Shown here piece after piece: positions 1 through 5,204 of a DNA stretch of 5,355 nucleotides. Where the stretch lies: positions 1 through 5,355 of the forward strand of contig JAITQV010000596.1 of the NCBI GenBank assembly GCA_031288765.1, read 5' to 3'. Each line of letters starts with the position of its first letter. Position 1 is the stretch's first letter. The notes under the pieces were generated by a model, which saw only the letters and a list, made by a program, of their open reading frames with translations, was not told the origin of the DNA and searched no databases. A program made the position numbers and the translations under genes. Source of the DNA: Planctomycetaceae bacterium. GTDB taxonomy: Bacteria > Planctomycetota > Planctomycetia > Pirellulales > Thermoguttaceae.

Positions 1-19
1 CAAAGGAGGTTGGAAATTG

Positions 20-61
20 GTATAACTAAATCGGGAGGAAGTATAACTAAATCACCTGATT
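20..61. repeat. Two-copy 21-bp direct repeat at the window edge (array 3)
   Basis: GTATAACTAAATC occurs at 20-32 and again at 41-53, exactly 21 bp apart. The following 8 bases have diverged in the second copy, and the sequence before 20 does not match well. This is probably the last two units of an array whose rest may lie outside the window. The plus-strand frame starting at base 1 is open until TAA at 61-63 and reads the units as heptapeptides GITKSGG and SITKSPD. It could therefore be the tail of a coding region entering from the left, but no family is recognisable and I favour non-coding repeat DNA. The same 21-bp period recurs in the two arrays upstream of secA. Confidence 0.55.
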
Positions 62-63
62 AA

Positions 64-196
64 AGGAATACCGATTTCAAAGAAATCCGGAAAAATATCA
101 AAAAAAGACATTTTTCAAAAAATTTGAATGATGCCTCTAAATAAAATATGTACACAAATAAATAATTTCAAAAAACTTAAAACACCACAGCAGCAT
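64..196. other. AT-rich spacer without a recognisable gene
   Basis: This stretch is strongly AT-rich with several poly-A and poly-T runs. A short inverted repeat, GATTTC and GAAATC separated by AAA (73-87), is present, but no T-run follows it on either strand, so it is not a convincing terminator. I see no ORF with a ribosome binding site, no convincing promoter pair and no tRNA. Confidence 0.4.
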
Positions 197-239
197 TAGG
201 GCGTTGCCCTACGCTAGGATATTAAGGGCTTTCAGCCCT
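197..239. repeat. Pair of GC-rich hairpins, REP/MITE-like
   Basis: There are two perfect short hairpins in tandem. TAGGGC and GCCCTA have a 3-nt loop (197-211), and AGGGCT and AGCCCT have a 3-nt loop (225-239). They are joined by CGCTAGGATATTA. The second hairpin ends exactly where the terminal inverted repeat of copy A begins (239), so the pair may be part of the same composite element. The layout resembles dispersed intergenic palindromes common in large bacterial genomes, and no protein is encoded. Copy number elsewhere in the genome cannot be seen from here. Confidence 0.5.
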
Positions 240-461
240 AGGCAATCGAAACATCCAACATTGTACAAATTCATGGTCGGCTAACGTCGACGCACTCATG
301 GGTAAAAAACCTTCGGCGAAGGGCTTTCATCTAACGATTGCCTACCTTGTGAATTTTTAACCGCAAAATCGGCAAACATTTGCCAACCTTTTGTCGGGTT
401 GCCGATCCGTAGATTACGCTTTGCTCCACCGCCGGTTAGGCACATCACATCCCTACCGGGG
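239..461 (-). mobile_element. Mosaic hairpin element, copy A (inverted relative to copy B)
   Basis: Read on the minus strand from 461, it runs CCCCGGTAGGG, GTGATGTGCCTAACC, a spacer, CTACGGATCGG, two hairpins, AATTCACAAGGTAGGCAA and then a 106-bp core. The core (239-344) has perfect 10-bp terminal inverted repeats, TAGGCAATCG at 239-248 and CGATTGCCTA at 335-344, like a small MITE. Hairpins within the copy include GGCAAA/TTTGCC (371-384), CAACC/GGTTG (384-401), CCTTC/GAAGG (310-322) and GTCGGC/GTCGAC with a G-T wobble (276-291). Blocks of the same sequence in the same order occur in copy B at 4754-4919, and part occurs in fragment C at 5146-5190. No transposase is present, so if mobile it would be non-autonomous. 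It starts about 60 bp beyond the secA stop. Confidence 0.6.
304..322 (-). terminator. Candidate rho-independent terminator downstream of secA
   Basis: On the minus strand a hairpin CCTTC-GCC-GAAGG (322 to 310) is followed directly by six T residues (309 to 304), the classical intrinsic terminator layout. The stem is only 5 bp, so it may be weak. It lies about 200 nt past the secA stop codon, and no nearer hairpin with a T-run is visible. It is inside copy A of the mosaic element, in a module absent from copy B, so the element may supply the 3' end of the secA transcript. Confidence 0.4.
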
Positions 462-480
462 TTAAGATTCCATGTTAATA

Positions 481-501
481 CAGAATACAGAATACAGAAT
501 A
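481..501. repeat. 7-bp tandem repeat (CAGAATA x3)
   Basis: Three perfect units of CAGAATA occupy 481-487, 488-494 and 495-501, with degenerate flanking units (GTTAATA before, CAAAGGA after). The block is 21 bp long and starts about 20 nt beyond the secA stop codon in the direction of transcription. It is a simple-sequence tract likely to vary by slippage, and no function is indicated. Confidence 0.8.
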
Positions 502-522
502 CAAAGGAACGAATAGATAGAA

Positions 523-3500
523 TTATTTGGGCATGTGGCAATTCTTATATTTCCTCCCGCTACCACAAGGACAAGGATCATTTCTGCCAATTTGCGGTTC
601 ACGGTTGCGAAACGGTTCCATTTTTTTGTCCGACGTTTTGACATTTTCGGCAGTTTCGGTTCGCTCTTTTTCAAAACTGCTGACATTGGTGTTGGTTTGC
701 TCTTTTGCATTTGCAAGATTGCTGACAACAGCATTCGCCTCAACTTCGTCATGCCGCGCTTCAGTTTCCTGCCATGTTGAACTCACAAACTCAGGATCAA
801 GCTGCTCCATACGGAACACCAAATCCGTTACGCGAGAATACACCGTGTTCCACATCTCCGAAAAAATCTGCATCCCCTCACGTTTAAATACCACCTTCGG
901 GTCTTCCTGAGCATAACCGCGCAACCCAATGCCCGAACGAAGATGATCCATCACCAATAAATGATCCTTCCAAACCGTATCAAGAATCTGAAGAACAAGC
1001 GAACGTTCCATCGCCCGCATTTCAGGATTGTACCGGTCCTCCACAAGCGAACAAAGACGATCCTCAATCTCATAAATATCCCACTCAAATATTTTTTGCG
1101 GCATTAAATCCGGTGCAAATTCCCCGTTCACCCAACCGCAAAACTCCGCCAGTTCCATATCGTTTTTAATTTTTTTACGGCTATTGTCCGACAAATTTTC
1201 GGTAGCGGTAATTGATTTCGAAGTTGCGTATTTTCCGGAATACCGGACGGGCGTTTTTTTGATACTCCGCGCCGCAAATTTTGAACCGGCATTCACTTTG
1301 CCCATTTCCGAACCGGCAGTTTCTTTGGTATTACTCTGCCGAATTTCTTCAGGATCAATCCCGTTGTGAATCATCAACCCGTCCAAACGGCGGCGAAGTT
1401 CTTGATACACCTCAGGAACATGTTCCGACGTCATCCGGCTTTGAACAAACATCACCTCCTCAATTTCACGCCGCTGTTTGCTTTTGAGGTCTTCCAGCAA
1501 TAATTCTACGCCAAACCGGTTCCGCGCCCATTCGACAAGCCCTTCACGATCATACCGCCGACCGGTTTGCTCCCGAATCGTAAAATGATAAAGACCGCAT
1601 AACACCGGATATTGAATTTCCTTTTCACGGTATTTTTCATACGTCAATTTCCGTACTTTTTCACGGAATTTATCGGTTTCCAACTGACGGACTTCCTCAA
1701 AATTAAGTTCGATATCGAATTTCTGTTTAACCCACGCAACCGCTGTTTTCAAACCGTAATTCGGATTCAGAAGTTCACGCCCGTCGGAAAGATCAACATT
1801 TTTGATAAATTTGTGCGCTTTTTCAATCAACACTTCCGCAAGTTCCTCACGCCGGATTTTTTTAAGATCACGGTCGGTGTAACCGGTTCGCCAGAGTAAG
1901 TTCGACCATTTGGCTAACGCCTGCCAGTTCCATTCACTTTCGGGAGCATCTTCCGGTATGTTTTCCTCAATCTTATCCAGCACAAAAGAGGACGCCATAC
2001 GTTTTGCGTGATCCAAAGCAAATTCTTCCGCCTGCTGATAATCCATTCCGCGAAAATCCCGTGTTTCAAATTCCATATTGAGCCGGGTACTCACCCATGC
2101 GGCATACGATTCCGCTTCGTAATCTTTTTCGAGAAATTCGCCGAAATGCCGGTCAACCTGTTCGTCAATCATTTCGAAAATCAATTCCTTACAATTGGCT
2201 CCGTCGAGAATCCGTTGGCGGTAACCATAAACCGATTTCCGCTGAAAATCCATAACTTCGTCGTATTCGAGCAAATGTTTCCGAATATCGAAATTTTGTT
2301 CCTCCACTTTTCTCTGTGCCCCTTCGATGCGGCGGCTGACCAACCGTGATTCGATAACCTGCCCTTCTTCCATACCGAGCATTGTCATAATCCGTTTCAC
2401 CGCTTCACCGGCGAAAATCCGCAACAAATCATCTTCGAGCGAGAGAAAAAACCGGCTGCTTCCCGGATCGCCCTGACGTCCGGTTCGCCCGCGAAGTTGC
2501 AGGTCAATACGGCGGGCTTCGTGGCGTTCCGTGCCGATAATGTGCAAACCGCTCATTTTACGGACAACATCGCCTTCCGCTTTCATTTGCTCTTTTTGTT
2601 CGATTTCATTGACAAGATTTGTCCAGACATCACGCGGAACTTCCAACCGTGTCGGATATTCCGTTTGCAAAATACTCCACGCCATCGCTTCGGGATTACC
2701 GCCGAGAATAATATCCGTTCCGCGTCCAGCCATATTGGTCGCAATCGTTACAGCCTCTTTACGCCCTGCCTGCGCAACAATTTCCGCTTCACGCTCATGA
2801 TGTTTGGCGTTGAGAACCTGATGCTTGATTCCTCTTTGATCCAACATTCTGGAAATCAATTCGCTTTTTTCAATTGATACCGTTCCGACAAGAATCGGAC
2901 GACCTTTACGGGAAATTGTTTTAATACTTTTCTTTTCAAACCATTCGGGATTTTTTGTTCCTTTGGGAATGAGTTCAATCCGGTCATCGTCTTCGCGGGT
3001 TATTGTTCCCAAAACTTCGCGGTTGCCGCCGAATTCGAGAACATCCCATTTGTTAAGCCGTTCGATTTCCTCGACAATCGCGTTGTATTTTTCGCGTTGG
3101 GATTTGTAAACCGCATCGGGGAAATTGACCCGCCGCAACGGTTTATTGGTTGGTACGGCGATAACATCAAGTTTGTAGATTTTCCAAAATTCGGAAGCCT
3201 CCGTCATTCCGGTTCCGGTCATACCGGCAATTTTGTCGTAGAGTTTGAAGAAATTTTGGAGTGTAATGGTTGCCAGGGTTTGGTTTTCTTCTTTGACACT
3301 GACATTTTCTTTGGCTTCGATTGCCTGATGCAAACCATCGCTCCAATTCCGCCCCGGCATGGCGCGACCGGTAAACTCATCAACGATGACAATTTCGTCC
3401 TGATTGATCATATAATTGACATCGAGTTTGTAGAGATGATGTGCTTTGAGGGCGTTGTCGATGAGGTGGGGCCACTCCATATTACCTGCCGTGTAAAACG

Positions 3501-4422
3501 ATTCGACTCCGACCAGTTTTTCGGCATGACGTATTCCGGTGTCGGTAAGATTGGCGGTATGTTCTTTTTCTTTGACATCAAAATCAACATCTTTAATGAG
3601 TTGCCGTGCGATTTTATCGGCGAGACTATAACGGGCAACATCGCCGTGAGCGGGACCGGCAATAATCAATGGAGTTCGTGCTTCATCGATGAGAATGTTG
3701 TCCACTTCGTCGATAATTGCATAATTCAGTTTTCCCTGAACCTGCTGAAATTGCGCCGGATAACGGTGATCGCCTTTGGCGGCGAATTTCATATTATCAC
3801 GCAGATAATCGAAACCGAACTCATTATTGGTTCCGTAAGTAATATCGCATTGATAGGCATTTTGCCGGTCGCTTGCCACCATATTGCTTTGAATGGCTCC
3901 GACGGTAATTCCGAGCGAAAGATAAAGCGGTCCCATCCATTCCATATCGCGCCGAGCAAGATAATCATTGACCGTAACAACATGGACGCCTTTACCTTCG
4001 AGGGCATTGAGATAGGCGGGGAGAGTTGCGACGAGGGTTTTTCCTTCGCCGGTCATCATTTCGGCGATTGCTCCGCTATGGAGAACCATTCCGCCGATGA
4101 GTTGGACATCGTAATGCCGAAGTCCCAGAACACGGCGTCCGGCTTCACGGCAGACGGCGAAGGCTTCAATGAGTAAATCGTCGAGATTTTCTCCGTGGGC
4201 AAGACGGTTGCGAAACTCAGCGGTTTTATTTTTGAGTTCGTTGTCGTCAAGTTTCGTCAATTCGGGTTCGAGGGCGTTAATGGCGTCGATTTTCGGTTGA
4301 AGCCGTTTGATGTATCGGGCATTGGACGAACCGAACATTGCGGTGATATTCGACTCAATTCCCCGCGTCAACCCATTGAAAAAATCCCCGATAACTTCGA
4401 ATGCGCGTTCGTAAAATTCCAT
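523..4422 (-). CDS. secA: SecA, preprotein translocase ATPase subunit (enlarged form)
   Basis: SecA is the cytoplasmic ATPase that binds preproteins and drives them through SecYEG. Visible in order: DVQL Q-motif (Q107); Walker A MMTGEGKT (122-129); Walker B IIDEVDNILIDEARTPLI (236-253); preprotein-binding domain (about 258-400) ending near GMTGTG; NBD2 from GRPILVGTVSIEKSE (507), with ATNMAGRGTDIILGGN (561-576) and LRGRTGRQGDPGSSRF (643-658); scaffold helix with NFDIRKHLLEYDEVMD (710-725); two-helix finger from 1139 with fingertip RGYAQ (Y1170); and a C-terminal zinc motif with C1284, C1286, C1295 and H1296. At 1299 residues it is much longer than the usual 830-900. It has an approximately 48-residue insert at 456-504, an expanded helical-wing region at 741-1138 and low-complexity linkers at 1028-1086 and 1211-1276. 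The ATG at 4422 is chosen because an in-frame TAG lies at 4450-4452 with no alternative start between. No Shine-Dalgarno is evident. The next Met, residue 29, begins the part aligning with shorter SecAs. It appears to be a single-gene unit. Confidence 0.98.
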   Translation of the reverse strand: MEFYERAFEVIGDFFNGLTRGIESNITAMFGSSNARYIKRLQPKIDAINALEPELTKLDDNELKNKTAEFRNRLAHGENLDDLLIEAFAVCREAGRRVLGLRHYDVQLIGGMVLHSGAIAEMMTGEGKTLVATLPAYLNALEGKGVHVVTVNDYLARRDMEWMGPLYLSLGITVGAIQSNMVASDRQNAYQCDITYGTNNEFGFDYLRDNMKFAAKGDHRYPAQFQQVQGKLNYAIIDEVDNILIDEARTPLIIAGPAHGDVARYSLADKIARQLIKDVDFDVKEKEHTANLTDTGIRHAEKLVGVESFYTAGNMEWPHLIDNALKAHHLYKLDVNYMINQDEIVIVDEFTGRAMPGRNWSDGLHQAIEAKENVSVKEENQTLATITLQNFFKLYDKIAGMTGTGMTEASEFWKIYKLDVIAVPTNKPLRRVNFPDAVYKSQREKYNAIVEEIERLNKWDVLEFGGNREVLGTITREDDDRIELIPKGTKNPEWFEKKSIKTISRKGRPILVGTVSIEKSELISRMLDQRGIKHQVLNAKHHEREAEIVAQAGRKEAVTIATNMAGRGTDIILGGNPEAMAWSILQTEYPTRLEVPRDVWTNLVNEIEQKEQMKAEGDVVRKMSGLHIIGTERHEARRIDLQLRGRTGRQGDPGSSRFFLSLEDDLLRIFAGEAVKRIMTMLGMEEGQVIESRLVSRRIEGAQRKVEEQNFDIRKHLLEYDEVMDFQRKSVYGYRQRILDGANCKELIFEMIDEQVDRHFGEFLEKDYEAESYAAWVSTRLNMEFETRDFRGMDYQQAEEFALDHAKRMASSFVLDKIEENIPEDAPESEWNWQALAKWSNLLWRTGYTDRDLKKIRREELAEVLIEKAHKFIKNVDLSDGRELLNPNYGLKTAVAWVKQKFDIELNFEEVRQLETDKFREKVRKLTYEKYREKEIQYPVLCGLYHFTIREQTGRRYDREGLVEWARNRFGVELLLEDLKSKQRREIEEVMFVQSRMTSEHVPEVYQELRRRLDGLMIHNGIDPEEIRQSNTKETAGSEMGKVNAGSKFAARSIKKTPVRYSGKYATSKSITATENLSDNSRKKIKNDMELAEFCGWVNGEFAPDLMPQKIFEWDIYEIEDRLCSLVEDRYNPEMRAMERSLVLQILDTVWKDHLLVMDHLRSGIGLRGYAQEDPKVVFKREGMQIFSEMWNTVYSRVTDLVFRMEQLDPEFVSSTWQETEARHDEVEANAVVSNLANAKEQTNTNVSSFEKERTETAENVKTSDKKMEPFRNREPQIGRNDPCPCGSGRKYKNCHMPK

Positions 4423-4448
4423 GAAATTGGTATGTTGAACAAATGAAA

Positions 4449-4486
4449 CCTAAGCATATTCGGGGCATTCCCTTTGTGAGCTTAGG
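4449..4486 (-). promoter_or_regulatory. Inverted repeat in the secA leader
   Basis: CCTAAGC (4449-4455) and GCTTAGG (4480-4486) form perfect 7-bp arms around a 24-nt loop, which itself contains a possible 3-bp GGG/CCC inner stem. The structure ends 27 nt before the secA ATG. It would lie in the 5' untranslated region if the proposed promoter is right. No T-run follows the hairpin on the minus strand, so it is not an obvious attenuator. It could be an operator-like site, an mRNA structure affecting translation, or chance. Confidence 0.35.
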
Positions 4487-4528
4487 AAAAGAACAAGCAG
4501 AAACAACCGTAATTGAATGAATTATATT

Positions 4529-4557
4529 AGTTTACTTCAATTCGGACATTCGGTCAA
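4529..4557 (-). promoter_or_regulatory. Candidate sigma70-type promoter for secA
   Basis: On the minus strand TTGACC (4557-4552) is separated by exactly 17 nt from TAAACT (4534-4529). The -35 matches the consensus at five of six positions and the -10 at four of six. A perfect TATAAT lies three bases further downstream (4526-4521) but has no good -35 at the right distance. Either would give a leader of roughly 90-100 nt containing the 4449-4486 inverted repeat. The region is AT-rich, so chance matches are likely. Confidence 0.3.
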
Positions 4558-4633
4558 GAGAGTTTTCTACCAATATTATGTTCTTACGGGACATACACTC
4601 TCCATTATCAACTAATAAGTTGTCCCTCCAGAC

Positions 4634-4738
4634 GACGCGTTTGCCAAAACGCGTGACGTATTCGCCTGAACGCGTGACATATTCGCCTGAACGCGTGACG
4701 CGTTTGTGCCCCCGCGTGACGCGTTTGCAAGAACGCAC
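4634..4738. repeat. Array 1: five tandem 21-bp units
   Basis: Five contiguous 21-bp units (4634-4654, 4655-4675, 4676-4696, 4697-4717, 4718-4738) share the frame GACG-N-[GA]TT[TC]G...CGCGT. Units 2 and 3 differ at one base and the others are more diverged. ACGCGT and GCGTGACG recur at each unit junction. Because 21 is a multiple of three, several frames stay open. The minus-strand frame reads heptapeptides such as KRVTRSG and EYVTRSG, but unit differences mostly change the amino acid (AAACGC against GAATAC), arguing against protein selection. The array lies about 210 bp upstream of secA and 15 bp before copy B. Confidence 0.9.
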
Positions 4739-4753
4739 GGCACAGATTTTTTA

Positions 4754-4919
4754 CCCTACCAGGGGTGTGATGTGCATAACCTACGGATCGGAATTTTACA
4801 AGGTAGGCAACAGCTTGCCGTAGCGGTTGCGTCGGCGTCAGCCGACCTTCATATATGCGGTAGGGGCGAAAAATCTTTCGCCCCTACATTGCGATGTTTC
4901 GGCGAAAGGTCGCCTACCT
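4754..4919 (+). mobile_element. Mosaic hairpin element, copy B
   Basis: It shares ordered blocks with copy A: CCCTACC-A-GGGG (4754-4765), GTGATGTGC-TAACC, TACGGATCGG, ACAAGGTAGGCAA, a 20-bp block matching copy A at 18 positions (4828-4847 against the complement of 275-294), and GATGTTTCG. It lacks two segments present in copy A between these blocks, of roughly 20 and 45 bp, and the terminator-like hairpin. Instead it carries a strong 12-bp hairpin at 4860-4887. The inner part is bounded by perfect 8-bp inverted repeats AGGTAGGC (4801-4808) and GCCTACCT (4912-4919). Other hairpins are GGCAA/TTGCC (4806-4819) and GTCGGC/GCCGAC (4831-4846). No gene is encoded. Confidence 0.6.
4860..4887. repeat. 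Strong 12-bp-arm hairpin inside copy B
   Basis: GTAGGGGCGAAA (4860-4871) and TTTCGCCCCTAC (4876-4887) are perfect complements around a 4-nt loop (AATC). Copy A has only a short AT-rich stretch at the matching place, so this looks like an inserted module. GTAGGGGC...GCCCCTAC palindromes are a familiar class of dispersed intergenic hairpin in several phyla (general knowledge, not checked). There is no T-run, so it is not a typical terminator. Confidence 0.8.
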
Positions 4920-4949
4920 CTTGATTAGAAATCTTTAAGAAACGGAACA

Positions 4950-5096
4950 TTTGTGATCACAAATAAATCGTTTGGGATCACAGGTAAACCGTTTGTGATC
5001 ACAAATAAATCATTTGTGATCACAAATAAATCGTTTGTGATCACAAATAAACCGTTTGGGATCACAAATGAACCATTCGGGATGCCAAATGGGATA
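4950..5096. repeat. Array 2: six to seven 21-bp units with a palindromic GATC core
   Basis: Units begin at 4950, 4971, 4992, 5013, 5034 and 5055, with a degenerate seventh at 5076. Units 1, 3, 4 and 5 contain the perfect 14-bp palindrome TTTGTGATCACAAA, extended to 16 bp in units 1 and 4. Units 2 and 6 have GTG changed to GGG. GATC sits at 4955, 4976, 4997, 5018, 5039 and 5060, exactly 21 bp apart. The linker is TAAATCG, TAAACCG or similar. One plus frame reads FVITNKS heptapeptides, but most unit differences change the amino acid and there is no ribosome binding site, so coding is unlikely. It sits between copy B and fragment C. Confidence 0.92.
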
Positions 5097-5145
5097 TTGA
5101 GGACATTAGGAAGATCGATTCAGTCAGATGGATAATCATTCGCCT

Positions 5146-5190
5146 ATTTTGCGGCTAACAATTCAAGAGGTAGGCGACTGCTTGCGTCTT
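5146..5190 (+). repeat. Fragment C of the mosaic hairpin element
   Basis: Bases 5146-5180 match the complement of 335-369 in copy A at 28 of 35 positions, including ATTTTGCGG, AATTCA and AGGTAGGC. The following GACTGCTTGCG resembles the CAACAGCTTGCCG after the same block in copy B. The later part of the element (the GTCGGC hairpin and the GATGTTTCG block) is absent, so this is a truncated or partial copy, oriented like copy B. Confidence 0.5.
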
Positions 5191-5204
5191 CCACTATCCA
5201 CAAA

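Noticed and set aside
73..87. Hairpin GATTTC/GAAATC as a terminator
   Set aside because: No T-run follows on either strand, and the surroundings are AT-rich enough for such a stem by chance.
296..541. 81-codon minus-strand ORF downstream of secA
   Set aside because: It runs across the secA end in another frame, the 7-bp repeat and copy A. Copy B has frame-breaking differences in the matching blocks, so no protein is conserved.
3097..4176. A 359-codon open frame on the plus strand, antisense to secA
   Set aside because: It lies wholly inside the conserved SecA motor domains on the other strand, and its translation shows no recognisable domain. Openness follows from codon use of secA on the opposite strand.
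4532..4594. 20-codon ORF (MSRKNIILVENSLDRMSELK) upstream of secA, preceded by GGAGAG, as a possible leader peptide
   Set aside because: The Shine-Dalgarno-like motif is only 3 nt from the ATG, there is no signal sequence or arrest motif, and the ORF overlaps the proposed secA promoter.
4532..4738. 68-codon minus-strand ORF with heptapeptide repeats (KRVTRSG, EYVTRSG)
   Set aside because: The repeats come from the 21-bp array, whose period keeps several frames open. Unit differences are mostly amino-acid changing and the start is within the array.
4950..5068. CRP or FNR binding sites (TGTGA/TCACA half-sites)
   Set aside because: The half-sites abut with no spacer, whereas CRP needs about 6 bp between them and FNR about 4 bp. 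The geometry is wrong.
4950..5096. CRISPR array
   Set aside because: The units are contiguous 21-bp repeats with no unique spacers; variation is point changes only.
4953..5135. 60-codon plus-strand ORF with FVITNKS repeats
   Set aside because: It is a by-product of the palindromic 21-bp array. The opposite strand also reads FVITN because of the palindrome, and there is no ribosome binding site.
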